Source of the DNA: Bretschneidera sinensis
Lineage: Eukaryota > Streptophyta > Magnoliopsida > Brassicales > Akaniaceae
Assembly (NCBI GenBank): GCA_023935145.1
Contig: CM043699.1
Span: 129,892,536 to 129,956,535 of the forward strand
Direction: 5' to 3'
DNA: 64,000 bases
Both the position numbers and the translations under genes were made by a program. Of the stretch, positions 23,527 to 34,741 are shown one piece after another; position 1 is the first letter of the stretch; each line of letters begins with the position of its first letter. The notes below the pieces were generated by a model. That model was not told the origin of the DNA, did no database searches, and saw only the letters and a program-made list of their open reading frames with translations.

Positions 23527-25460
23527 CATAGTGACAATACCTCTTTTCACACTAATATTTGTATCAGTAGTTATCATTAAAGGTCTTCCTAAATTATGGT
23601 AAAGATAACGGCATTTGGCATTCTTCCATATCTAATACAATAAAATCAGCGGATAAAATAAATTTACCTACTTTCACCAAAAATCCTCAAGAATGCCTCT
23701 TAGTCGTTTTATACTTCTGTCAGCCAGTTGTAAGGTGATGGATGTCGGTTGAAGCTCCCCTAAACCTAGTGTCTCGAATACACTGTATGGCAGAAAATTT
23801 ACACTCGCCCCTAGATCCAATAGTGCATGCTCAAATAGCTAATCACTTATCCTATAAGGAATAGTAATATTACCTGAATCTTTCAGTTTTTGTGGTAGTT
23901 TTCTTGATAGCACAACACTTACCTCTTCAGTCAAGGCTACTGTCTCATGTTCCTAAAACTTCCTTTTATTAGTGTAACAATCTTTCAAAAATTTAGTATA
24001 TGCAAGAATTTGTTTAGTTGCATCTAATAAAGGAATGTTTATTTCTACTTTTCTTAAAGTTTCGAAAATGTCAATCAATTTAGTTGTTTTCTTAGGCTTT
24101 ACTAACCTTTGAGGGAAGGGTGGTGCATTCACCTTCTCCATCTCACTTACCTTAGATGTGGATGCTTTATCTGGAGATGCTTGTGCAGACTTATCCATGC
24201 CTACGATCTTACCACCTCTTAAAGTTGTCACAACATTCAGTTGCTGATGTCCTCATTGATTAGGTAGCGGTTGGGCTGGAAGCTCAAATTGCTTTCTACT
24301 ACTTAGTTCCTTGGCCAATTTCCCCATTTGTACCTCTAGTCCTTGAATGGCTGGTTCATGTTTTGCAGTAGTTTGTCTCATCTCAGTCCAAAATTGTCTT
24401 GTTTCTGCCATGAACGGTTCTTGCAAATTCATCAACTGTTGGTGTTGGGATACCAACTGTTGTTGCTGAGTTGCTAATTGCCTCACAAGACTCTTTAGGT
24501 CATTTTTCTTTGTTTCGAGAACTGAGTGGGCTGCTGGTTGGGAGTTTCTTTGCTGTCCTTGACCGTTCTAATTGTTGCTTCAAGAAAAGTTTGGGTGATT
24601 CCGCCATCCGGGGTTGTAGGTGTTTGCATGCGGATTGTTCTTCAACGGATAGTTGTTTGGTCCCACAAAGTTTGCTTGTTCAGGGTCTGCAGATGAATAC
24701 AAGGGACATGTCTCAGTATTATGATCAAATTGAGAACATATGGCACATACCTGGAGTGGTGTAGCTGGAGGATTAGGTGATGCATTCTGAGCAGCCATGG
24801 CTTTAACTAGCAGATCTATATTCCTCTCTACAATATCTATTTGGGTTGAAGATCCTCCATTTAGGTTCACCACATACATACCTTTGCTCTTGGTTACATG
24901 TCTACCTCGAGAGGAGAACTTCTGGGTGTGTTCACTTAAGGTTTCGAATAGCTCCATGGCTTCTTTGCTACTTTTCTCCATCAACACTCCTCCACAACCT
25001 GAATCCATAATACTTTTATTAGTATCACTTAAACCCTCATAGAAAGCTTGGACCAGTTCATCCTGAGGTAGATTGTGATGTGGGCATTTGAGTAGCAGGT
25101 AGTTAAAATGTCCCTATGCCTCAAAGAATAGGTCTTCATCCTTTTGTTGGAAAGACTGAATCTCCTTCCTCATTTGCCTCGTCTTTTGGGCTGGGAAAAA
25201 CTTCCTTAGGAATTTGCTGGCCAACTCCTCCCAAGTGTGGATAGAAACTGAAGGCAATGAATTGTACCACAGTTTAGTATTATCTTTCAAGGAAAAAGAG
25301 AAAAGAATTAACCTGATTCCTTCTTGGTCTAAGCCTTAGATGTGTTGGAACTCGCAGAGATCGAAGAACTCTCGAAGGTGTAGGTGTGGATCCTCACTAG
25401 GTGTACCCCTAAAGTGAGTCAATGCACTGAGTATTTACAGAGATATATAGTAGTTTCCTT
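23527..25460 (-). pseudogene. Athila gag-protease (degenerate)
   Basis: Gag runs from about 25460 leftwards: WYNSLPSVSIHTWEELASKF and FEGLSDT-like segments of the Retrotrans_gag domain (25270-25010), a CX2CX4HX4C-like knuckle CAICSQFDHNTETC (about 24745-24700), NYNPGWRNHPNFS-type sequence, and a Gln-rich coiled coil (24486-24253). The gag-protease boundary shows VTTLRGGK-like and APPFPQRLVKP motifs (24231-24100). Protease follows with ALLDLGASVNFLP (about 23825-23785), where the usual D-T/L-G-A triad is intact. In-frame stops at several places, for example near 25337, 25118 and 23850, inactivate it. Confidence 0.7.
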
Positions 25461-26015
25461 CCACCTCGGGTTGATAAGCAATGCAAGATGGCTGGTCGAG
25501 GTTCCGTGGGATGAAGGATTGCTTCATCGGTCTTCACTCAGGTGGTTGTTGATTTTCGATCTATTCTGCCATTGGTACTTCTTCCTCAATCTTTTTTTCT
25601 GCCTCTTCAGAATTGTCTCTAAGCCTTTGTCAGATGGTTCGCTCAAGCTCAGTGTCGAGGGGAAAGAACGTTGGATGTCTAGATCGAAGCTCGTGTATGA
25701 ATCGGTAAAAATTGTTTTAGTGCAGCAGTTCAACACTGCTGCCCAGGTAACTCTCTGCCTCAAATGCGCTCGATCGCACAGAGGAGTGCGCTCGATTGCA
25801 AGTGGTACAGAGGGTTCTGCTAGAGTGCTTGAAACAGAAAACAAAAAAAAAAGAAATAGATTAGGTTTTGGATTAAACAAAAATAAAGGTAAAAACAAAA
25901 CTTAAAATTTTGATAGAAATAAAACAGAATAGATAAATAAAAATTACTGAATTAAATGAAACTAATTCTAGAAGGAAATTTAGCGCAATTCCTGGCAATA
26001 GCGCCAAAAACTTAT
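25461..26015 (-). other. Athila 5' leader and primer-binding site
   Basis: Untranslated leader between the 5' LTR and gag. The primer site is on the minus strand at about 25990-26010 (tttttggcgctattgccagg), resembling the TGGCGCC...-type site of Athila elements. A pair of gcgctcgat-type motifs is present at 25765-25800. Confidence 0.55.
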
Positions 26016-27252
26016 TGTGCATTTATCTACCTAAATAAATAAGCAAATAATCGAACTTGTTTTACTTGCAAGTGCACAAGGTCAAGAGTAGCATTACGTG
26101 CAAGTAAGAGATCATTTCCACAAGGATTGGTGAATTTCGATTTAGAATTAATTTCACAAAGTAAAAATAAACGGGAATAAATATTGAGTTTAGATAATAA
26201 TGATGAAGGCATAGGGACTTGATATCCACCAGTAATCATGCTACCCCAACAAAACAATATGCCAATGCTCTACTTATGCTATGAAAACCTAATGGTTGTC
26301 AACCTAAGGGCTTGGTCCACTCCTTAAGCTATTGATTTTCCTAAGCAACGAGTTAGGCATGGTGTATGCTCTAACTCTTTTCTCTCTTAAGGGATTCAGC
26401 ATGGTGTATACTGAGTTGTTCCTTAAGAGAGCATAAGGTCTGTGGAAATCGACAACCACACGAGACCTAGGGCTTGGTCCGCTCTCGGTTTCTCATGTTA
26501 ATTAACCCAAGAATCCAGATAAGATATCTTTTGTTACTATTGTTGAACCCAGGACTTGGTCATCAATTGATTCAACTAACTAATCCATACCATATGTATA
26601 CATTGATCAGACACACACATATGAGGAATTTAAAAACAAACAGGCATTAATCAAGTTAAGAATCACAGTATAAATATTGCAAAGGTGCCAATACTGAATT
26701 ATTGGTTAAACATAATTAGGACTTCAATCAAGCTCTTACTAAGGTTTAGTTACACATGCTAAGTATTCTGAACATTATAACCATAACTAAACTAAGAGAA
26801 AGATAAAACCCGAAGAATGTTGTGGAGATGAGTCGTCAATTCCTCCTCAAGCTTACAACTTCAAGCTCAATCCAAAAGTAAAAATCCCAAGTAATCAAAA
26901 AGTATGGTTTCTGTGTTTTACAAGTCTTTATATAGGGTTTTAAGGGTGCCTCGAAACCCTAATTTCCAATTTGATAATAGGAGACTTCTTTCCAAAACTA
27001 GCTCTGCCGCCTCTCTGTGCGTGTGTGCTCGAGCGCATAGGTGCGCTTGATCACTCTAAGTATGCACACAAGTGCTTGTGCGCTCGATCACAAGAGAGGT
27101 GCGCTCGAGTGCACCTCTATTGGTTTGCAGATCTTCACTTTTTATTCCTTAGAGCTCCAAAATGTCTTCTTTTCTTCAAAGACCTATGAAAAACACAGAA
27201 AACATGAAAATGAAGTAGAATCTACTAAAATAGATAAACAAAGAGCCTGACA
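26016..27252 (-). repeat. Athila 5' LTR, outer end truncated
   Basis: 1,237 bp matching 17495-18733. The copy at left continues for another ~45 bp to its TGATAAGTGC terminus, whereas here it stops at 27252 and Tat RT sequence begins at once. The missing outer end points to a deletion across this boundary. Confidence 0.8.
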
Positions 27253-27868
27253 ACATATGGTCTACATGGACCTCCATGTTTCGACTGATCTGCTCCCTAA
27301 AGATTTTATTTACCAATCTCTGGTAGGTGGCTCCAGTGTTTTTTAAACCGAAGGGCATAACTTTGTAACAGTAAAGTCCTTGCCCAGTGAAAAAGGCCAT
27401 TTTCTTCCGATTGGGTCTGTACATAAGGATCTGGTTATACCCGGAGTATGTGTCTATGAAGATCTGCAACTCGTGCCCCGATGTTGCATCGATGAATTGA
27501 TCGATCCTTGGCAGAGGAAAGCTATCCTTCGGGCAAGCTTTATTCAGGTCCGAGAAGTTAATGCAGATCTTCCATTTACCACTGGCCTATTTCACCATCA
27601 CTACGTTGGACACCTAGTCCATTTCCCGAATGAAGTCGACCGCGAGTAGTTTATCCACCTCAGACTAGATAGCGGCTTGTCGCTCGGGTGCAAACGATCT
27701 CTTTTTTTGGATGACTGATTTGTGGTTCAGGTCCACATTCAACCAGTGTATTATCCCTTCCGGGCTGATTTAGAGCATGTCTGCGGCTGACCAGGCAAAG
27801 AGGTCCTGGTTTTCTCGGATAAAGGCTAATAAGGGTCCTCTAAGAGCCTCGGGGAGGTTAGAACCTAT
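27253..27868 (-). pseudogene. Tat element reverse transcriptase, N-terminal part
   Basis: Minus-strand RT motifs: KACPKDSFPLPRIDQFIDAT, FIDTYSGYNQILM (catalytic Asp block), CYKVMPFGLKNTGATYQRLV, and NMEVHVDHM just before the Athila LTR. The YVDD-type box is at this broken point and the rest of RT is gone. Stop codons lie near 27795-27605. The next preserved Tat coding is RNase H at 17493. Confidence 0.75.
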
Positions 27869-28678
27869 TTAGACAATTTGATAGATGTCTTCACAGAGGG
27901 GAACTGCAGTTAACTCCTCTACTGGCTGGCCCCTTGGATTCCTTCCCTCGTCCCTAAGGTCGTCTAATTCGAGAGGGAGAGCTTCCGTTCTCTTGCCTTC
28001 TCTCACTACGCTAAGATAGCAAGATATGGAGATCTGTTGGTCTCCTCGAATCTCGCCCACTCTTTCCTCAGTGGGGAATTTAACCTTTAAGTGATATGTG
28101 GAGACGATCACTCGGAGCTTGTTAAGGGTAGGTCTGCCGAGGATCATGTTGTAAGACGAAGGTTATTTGACGATTAGGAAAGTAGTTCGCACGGTGGTGG
28201 CTTGTGGGGGCGATCCTATAGTAACTGGGAGAACTACACTGCCTTCTGCAAACACCGAGCCTCCTAAAAAACCGTAGAGTATGGTGGAAACTGGTTCCAA
28301 TTGAGAGTCTTCTAGTTGCATTTGTTAGAAGGCATCATAGAATAAGATGTCGATCGAACTCCCATTGTCAACCAGGACGCGCCTAACCTCGTGGTTGGCC
28401 ACGAAAAGGGAGATGACCACAACATCATTATGGGGGGTTTGGACTCCCTCCAAATCCTTGTATGCAAAAGTGATGGTCATCTCTATCTTCTGTCTTTTAT
28501 GGGGTCTGATGACCGAGGCTATTGACTGAGCATAAGTTTTTCCGCGGTGCCCAAAAGTGCCCCTAGTCGTGGGTCCCCCATGTATGGTTTTAATGATCTT
28601 GGCAGCAGTAACCCCTGGCTTATTTTGGCTGGTCTCCCCGCGGCTCGGTCCGAGACTCTTTCGAGTGGGTAGCACCAC
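27869..28678 (-). pseudogene. Tat element protease region
   Basis: The retropepsin site is in VRRVLVDNGSSIDILFYDAF (about 28400-28330), with D-N-G in place of the usual D-T-G. After a stop (28325) the fold continues with YNMILGRPTLNKLRVIVST (about 28150-28095), the conserved ILGRP motif near the protease C-terminus. The linker to RT ends with a stop at 27869. Confidence 0.7.
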
Positions 28679-28689
28679 TCTATCCCAAT

Positions 28690-30034
28690 CAAGAGGTCGT
28701 TCGGGACTCTTCTTAGGTCGCTCTGCGAATTTTTCAGTTCGGGGCCCAGTAAACTCTTTTAACTGCCCCCTGTTGATGAGGGCTTCTATCTGGTGTTTCA
28801 GTGCCTGGAAATCTTCTGTGTCATGCCCGTGGTTCCTGTGGAACCGACACCATTTGTCTCTGTCCTCGTTGAGGCACAGCAGTCTTGAGGGCCACTACAA
28901 GATCACCTTGTCTTGGATTTGCATCAAGAAGTCGGTCTTGGATGCATTGAGGGGGGTGAAGTTTCTGAAGGGCTTGGGGGTCCTTGGCTTGTCCTAGAGA
29001 AAAGGTTGCTTGATAGGGTCCCGGAGTGGACTGGCAAGGTACATTCTCTTTCTTTCTGCATCCCCTTTCCGTTTCCTTCGGAAGGCCTGGTTATCTTCTG
29101 CCAGCATGCATTTCTCGACTCGGACCAAAATCTGATTCATGTCGTCGGGCAATCACCTGGTGAGTTTTGAACTGAAGATCCCAGATCTCGAGCCATTTTT
29201 AAATGCCAATATCTGAACACTGGGGTCGAGGTCAGGGATCTCCCAGCCCGCGGAATTGAACCTCGATATGTAGGCTCGAAGTTTTTCCCTTTTTAACTAG
29301 ATGATATTGAATAAGGACTCCGAGGTATTCTTGGGGCTTTTGCTGCTGAGAAAGTGTGAGGTGAAGGCATAGCTTAGTTCTTTGAATGTACGGATGCCTC
29401 CTGGTCTCAAACGAGAATACCACGTCTCGGTCGCCTTCTCAAGTGTTAGGGGGAAAGCTTGGCACATTATGGGATCGGAGTGTATGTGGAGCGTCATTGT
29501 GGTTTTGTAGTGCTGGAGATGGTCCAGGGGATCCGTGGAACCATCATAAGGTTTGATTTGGGGCATTAGGAAGTTTGGAGGGAGGGGGGGCCTCGAAGAC
29601 TTCCTGAGTGAAGGGAGGGTCCTGAACGTTGAGCTTGTCCATGACACTATGGTTACGGCCCTTGAGTGCTTCGTTGATCCGTCCCTCTATGTCCTCTATT
29701 CGCTTGCCGAGACCCTCACTGCTTCTAGACGAGGGACTTTCTCGAGACTGTACTCAGCCGCGGAACATCCATCGACTGGGAGTCTTTGGCTAATTGAATC
29801 GGTGCGGCTAGGGTCCGGTCGTGACGGCGTGGGTGAAGGCTGGCGAGCCCCTCTGTGAACCTCAGCGACTAGGTTGGCCACTAGCTGTGAGAGCTCTACG
29901 AACTGTGCTTGGAGTGTAGCCATGTTGGGGTGCATATCAGATTTGACCGAGGAACTTGACCCAGACCAATGGGTACAGGTACTAGCCCCCACCACTCCTT
30001 TATCGGCATCCCTGGCGGCGTTTTTAGGTGGCAT
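28690..30034 (-). pseudogene. Tat element gag (degenerate)
   Basis: Gag starts MPPKNAARDADKGVVGAST at 30034, about 60 bp after the primer site. After a stop at 29696 and a frameshift, the Retrotrans_gag core is readable at 29570-29300 with PYDGSTDPLDHLQHYKTTM, CQAFPLTLEKATETWYSRL and FKELSYAFTSHFL. Further left it continues with CRFHRNHGHDTEDFQALKHQ (about 28850-28790), a CCHC-like knuckle region. At least three lesions separate the pieces. Confidence 0.7.
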
Positions 30035-30092
30035 GGCAACAAATGAGTTCTTTAAATTTCTTCACTTTTACTGTTTAGTGAGAGATGGTAAT

Positions 30093-30110
30093 TTCCCACG
30101 GACGGCGCCA
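30093..30110 (-). other. Tat primer-binding site
   Basis: Minus strand TGGCGCCGTCCGTGGGAA three bases inside the 5' LTR; the TGGCGCC start is usual for Tat/Athila elements. It fixes orientation. Confidence 0.7.
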
Positions 30111-30113
30111 ATC

Positions 30114-30657
30114 TGTTGCTGCCAAAAACGTGTTGCTGAGTTAGAGGCCGGGCCTCAAGGGAATCTGCACGGAGAAGAAGAGGTCAGCTAAGAGTCACCG
30201 GAGGGGATGCCTCCGAGGATGCTCTGATACTTTTTTTAGTATGTGATAAGATGTATGGGAGTGATGGTGTCCCATTTTTAGGTAAAGAAGAATCTGATCT
30301 CCCTTTGGAATGCGCACCTGAGTCTTTTTATAGGGTTTTGGGGGAGAGGCAGCCCTTATGCTAAGGGTGGTGGTGACCTGGAAGGCGGCGGTGACCTAGG
30401 GGTCCAGCTATGCGAAACTAGGTCATCCACGTGTTGCCCTACTACCTTGGCTTGGGACGGTCCACATGTTGTCTTGGCCTGGGGCTGTCCACGTGTGAGG
30501 CAGCCCTTGTGCCAAGAGTGGTGGTGACCTGGAGGGTGGTGATGACCTGGGGCTCTAGCTGTGTGAACCTGGGTTATCCGCGTGTTGCCCTGCTGTCTTG
30601 CCTTGTGACGGTCCACGTGTCTCGTCCTTATTGGGTGTGTATTTTTTAGTAGTATCA
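30114..30657 (-). repeat. Tat element 5' LTR (544 bp)
   Basis: TGTTGCTG to TATCA on plus, bordered by the primer site inside and GAGAC outside. It carries an internal imperfect direct duplication with a period of 151 bp (starting at about 30348 and 30499), each copy with G-box-like ccacgtgt words. The opposite LTR retains only the part up to the first such word. Confidence 0.85.
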
Positions 30658-30662
30658 GAGAC

Positions 30663-31584
30663 AAACTTGTTATTATATGAAATATGCCTATCAATATGAA
30701 TTGTTTGCATCCTGTGTATGAGAGTGTTTATTAGTCAAGCTATTTGTTCTCTTTGAGTCCTAATTTTAGTGTTGTAGTGTGTTGTTACACTATGTAATAG
30801 GTAAAGAAATCTGTTGATGCTCTTCTTTATTGGATTTTCTTGTTACCATTGACAGTCTTTTAAGTCTTAGTTGTGTCGGCTAGTTTAGTTGGTGAAGTCA
30901 CTCGTCGTTGCCATGATCATGCTCACACCAAAAATTGAGGATAAGGGAAGGAAGACGATTACCTGTTCACTATGTAACCCATGGCCTCCTATGAAACAAC
31001 AAGAAAAAAGCTTATTATCTAGTTATTCTGGTGGAGAGGAAGATGTGGGTTTGAGCCTCTATAGGTGATAGTTGAGAGGCTAACAGTATGTTTAGACTGT
31101 TGTGTGTGTGGGGTGGGGGGGGAGAGAGTAGAGGATAAAATGTGGGGTGTGTACCTTCTCTTTTGTGGATATTTTTTTAAAGGAGGGGGAGGATTTGGAG
31201 AGATACACTCACCCTTCAAGACCTCATTTTATCGATTCCTCAAATTGGAGGAATAAGAATGGAGAGGATCCTCTGCTTTTCATCCGCATCCTCTCCTTAC
31301 TCTCCCTTCCATCATCCAAGTAAACCAATAACCAATTTTATTGCTTTTTGATATTGGTTATACGTTTTTTGGTTGCTATTCTATTTGCATTCTGCCTTAG
31401 TACTCATTGAGATCAATCTGATATGGATGTTTACACAACCTTTGGTGAGCAATTCTTCTATACGGATGTCAAGATGCTAGAATGGTTTTCTCAACTAATA
31501 TGAAAATCCAGTTTCGTTTAATTGCCCTTTTGAACAGTGATACTTTGATGCTGATTTTCATGCTGTTATTTGCATTATCTTCAG
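30663..31584 (+). other. SurE pseudogene intron 1, right part
   Basis: Non-coding intron remainder after the GAGAC duplication. It has a GT-rich run at 31100-31125. A tRNA-like box-B word (gggtttgagcc near 31048) is present, but a SINE could not be established. Confidence 0.5.
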
Positions 31585-32684
31585 GGAAAATTCAGCTGCT
31601 GGTCATGGTATTACTTGGCAGCATCCTCTCCCTGTCAAGCCAGTAGATATCGATGGAGCAACAGCCTAAGCAGTTTCTGGTTTGTTGTACTGCCCATTAG
31701 ATCGTTTCCATTAATAGGCTTTGATTGATAAAGAAGAAAAATGAAAGGAAAGAAAAGGAAGAGGATATAAAAACAAGAGGATTTTGATGGAAAAGTGGAA
31801 GGAAAGAAAAAAAAGTTTTAAAATAAAAATTAACTCACTTTAACTTTCACTCTCCTTCATTGTTTTTGATTATTTGTTACAAAATTCATTAATAAGGAGG
31901 AATACTTTTTTTTTATTTAATTTTAATTTTGAAATGTGGGGTATGATCCATTTTTCAAGAGCAACTGCAATTTTAATTGCTGGTGTTTATTCTCAAATAT
32001 GTCTTGGTATTAAACAAGATTTCGATTGTTCTCATATTTTGCAGGAACCCCAGCAGACTGTACTTCTTTAGGAATATCCAAAAAGCTCTCTTCCTTAGCT
32101 CCTGATCTGGTAGCTCTCTGCCTTTTATCATAGTTATAGTCTTATAGAAGTGCTAATGATAACACTCCTATCTGTGCTTCTTTTAGTACTTTTTGATTTG
32201 TCTATTTCAAGAGCCTATAATACTTGTATTTTCAACTTGCTGAGCACCTCATCAAAAATGCCTTAGAATTTGTAATGAAAAAGAAAGTACTAATCATGAC
32301 TCAAATTTGTTTATTTTTTTCTTTTTGATGTCACTTCTGTAGGGAAAATCCTTTCCTGCATCCTTGTTACACAAATTCAGGCCTTTCTGTCAAACTAGTT
32401 CTAGATTCTGGTGAATGTTGTTGTTTTGTCTTGCCACTTACCAGTTGCAAATGGATCTCCTATTTCTCTTCACAGGTGATCTGTGGCATAAACAAGTGTG
32501 GCAACTGCGGTTATTACATGTTAGTAATATATATTCTCTTCGGTGCCAAATACACAATACACGGCCAATTCCAAACACAATTTTCTCAAAAGTTATGCCA
32601 AATGATTCAAGTGATATTGTTGTCATGAAACTCCAAATGAATACATTATAACAAAGTGAGAAATTTCTGATTTTTCTTTTGTCA

Positions 32685-32711
32685 ATATATATATATATAT
32701 ATATATATATT
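32685..32711. repeat. (AT)n microsatellite
   Basis: About 13 AT units in intron 4 of the SurE pseudogene, just left of the gypsy-derived element. Confidence 0.9.
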
Positions 32712-32715
32712 GATT

Positions 32716-34741
32716 TGATACCTCGGCAGAATTGCAGAGTGATGCAGTATAGTAAGAGAGAAATGAAGATAAATTAAAAATAAAAGATAAAACTGATCCA
32801 AATCGCATGGATCTTCCTAAATCACATGTGAACTACAACCAAATCACATGACACAAAACAACAACTCACTCACAAAGTGTTTAATTTCAATAATATCTTT
32901 TTTTATTCATTCAAAGCTGGCTACAAATGACATAGAGATCTTAAACTTTAATCCTAGACCGATAAGAAAACTGAAATATGAAAAGAAACTGTAATATAAG
33001 ATTAACTACACCTATATACCCATAATATTTCCTCATTACATAATTATCCCTATATCCCCCAATTTCTACATTAAAACTACTAATTCTAATCTTCCTCGTG
33101 TTCCATCATTCTCTACCACTTAGAAAGAACTCATCACCGAGTTGAAAAATGTTCCAGAAGCAAGAGCTTCGAGGCGTGAAGAAACAAAACATAGTCGTAA
33201 AACCAGGTAGGAAGGATAAACTCAATATCACGGACAAGTGCATCAACTCAAACCTCAATCGAACAATCAAGTTTGTCGTCCTGTTTGTCTGGAATCTTTT
33301 CAACCGCTTCAATGTGCTTAGCAAACTCGTCATCTTGTTGAATTGGTTCGAATAAGATAACCTCATTTGGAACTGGTTCAATATGCTCAACAACATCTAG
33401 CTCGTCAACCAGTTCTTCCTCTTTGTCGGCATCTTTGTCTTGAACTTGGTCAACAGACTCAATGGGCATAACTAAGTCATCATCTGGTTGATATGGTTCA
33501 ACTACGATAGTCTCACATGAAGTTGGGACAACATGTTCAACCCCGACTTAAATATCTTCTTTAGCATGAACTTTAACCATGCTCGAGGCTGTCTCATATG
33601 GTCGATGGAGGTGTGCCTGAGCTCACTGCTTAACACGAAGACAACTACCAAACACTTTATATTCCTATTTCCAACATTAACAAAAAGAGTATGATCTGTA
33701 CCTTGTCCATAGAAATCTTAACTCGCACATATGCTCATACTCATCCAAATTTTTTTCCATTCAAATATTGAATCTGTTCCACCATAATAATAGTAATAAT
33801 CATGATACTAAAATAACTCATACATTTATTTTTTTTTTTAAAAAAAAAATTATAAAAAAATACAATAATGGTAGTATATTAAAAAAAAAAAAGAAAACTT
33901 GATTTTTTTTAATAGGACTGGCTCAACTGGTTCTGGTCGACTCATCTAGGTTCTACTTCACGGCTCGGCTCGGCTTAACGGCTCGGCTCGGCTTAACGGC
34001 TCGACTCGGGCTGATTCACGGCTCGGGTCGACTCTGAAGGAACTCTGCACCTGAACTGGATAGTTTGTCGGGCCGGATCTGACCCGGTCAGATTCTGGTC
34101 GGATCAATGTCGGAGGGACAAGAGTCGGGCGTAAATAAGATTCTTGTCACGATGGCGATGGTCTCTGGGCCGGGTGGTGGCCGGAGGAGATGGATCTGAT
34201 GGAAAAGCTTGGAACGGTTGCGGCTGTTTTGGGTTGAAGGAAACGGCGGACAGGACCGCGCTTCTCGGGGTTTCGTCGCCCAAGAATTCCGAGCAGTTTA
34301 GTGGTGGCGCGAGCCTCTGGAGTGGTGGTTTCCGGCGGCGGCAAGAGGCGGACGGCGGCTCTGGACGGCAATGAACTTGTTCTGCTGCTGTAGGTTTGGT
34401 TTGAAATTTCGACATAGAAAATTGGATTAATTCGGCCTTGATAGCCGCCTTAACGTTGGATAGGGAGAAATAAAAATAAAAATAAAAGATAAAATTGATC
34501 AAAATCATTTGGATTTCTTCATCAGAACCAATCAAATCACATAATGTAAAACAATATAATAATTTCTTATTTTTATTCATTTCAAACTGAATACTAAAGA
34601 TCTTAAACTTCATATGAATGAAAATTAAAATATTAAATTAACTATTTTTAGATACCCATAATATTTCATGATTATATAATTAATCCAATATCCTTAAATT
34701 CTTATATTAAAATCTATAATTCTAATCTTTCTCGTGTTCCA
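32716..34741 (-). mobile_element. Gypsy-derived non-autonomous LTR element in SurE intron 4
   Basis: Direct repeats 32716-33105 and 34439-34741 both start TGATA and end TTCCA and share words such as aaaataaaagataaaa, acccataatattt and tcgtgttcca. On the minus strand the interior ends with the frame ...LGDEFFLSGRE and a stop next to the left repeat, resembling the very end of a gypsy polyprotein, plus a purine-rich stretch (gtggtagagaatga). An acidic 73-residue frame lies at 33248-33469. At 33950-34030 is a ggctcggctcggcttaac tandem repeat. No RT or integrase is visible and flanking 5-mers (tgatt, tatca) do not match, so ends are tentative. The right end lies six bases from the exon 5 acceptor. 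Confidence 0.5.

Larger units (their letters stand above)
17495..27252 (-). mobile_element. Athila-type Ty3/gypsy element lacking RT and integrase
   Basis: Two LTRs in direct orientation (17495-18778 and 26016-27252) enclose an interior with Athila-type gag, protease, a short pol fragment and an env-like ORF, all on the minus strand. The PBS (tttttggcgctattgccagg on minus, next to the right LTR) and the polypurine tract (agtttgggggcg on minus, next to the left LTR) agree on orientation. RT, RNase H and integrase are absent, so the copy could not move by itself. It sits inside the RT-RNase H region of the Tat element. The right LTR lacks its outermost ~45 bp and no convincing target duplication exists. 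A solo LTR of another family is inserted at 22373-23521. Confidence 0.8.
2888..30657 (-). mobile_element. Ty3/gypsy Tat-lineage (Retand-like) retrotransposon with nested insertions
   Basis: The outer ends are TGTTGCTG at 2888 and a terminal CA at 30657, with identical 5-bp target duplications GAGAC at 2883-2887 and 30658-30662. Coding order on the minus strand is gag, protease, RT, RNase H, a second archaeal-type RNase H, integrase, then a plus-strand ORF before the 3' LTR. A second RNase H marks the Tat branch of Ty3/gypsy elements, and an antisense ORF is known from Retand-type members. The element carries many in-frame stops, lacks part of RT-RNase H and most of the 3' LTR, and is invaded by a Sirevirus-like copia element and an Athila element. 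It occupies intron 1 of the SurE pseudogene. Without insertions it would be roughly 9.4 kb. Confidence 0.85.

Noticed and set aside
31010..31260. Possible tRNA-derived SINE (tagttattctgg ... gggtttgagcc)
   Set aside because: Box A and box B resemblances are weak, and no tail or target duplication could be defined.
34104..34613. 169-codon minus-strand frame
   Set aside because: Pro/Arg/Ser-rich translation of leader-like repeat DNA in the element at 32716-34741; no domain.
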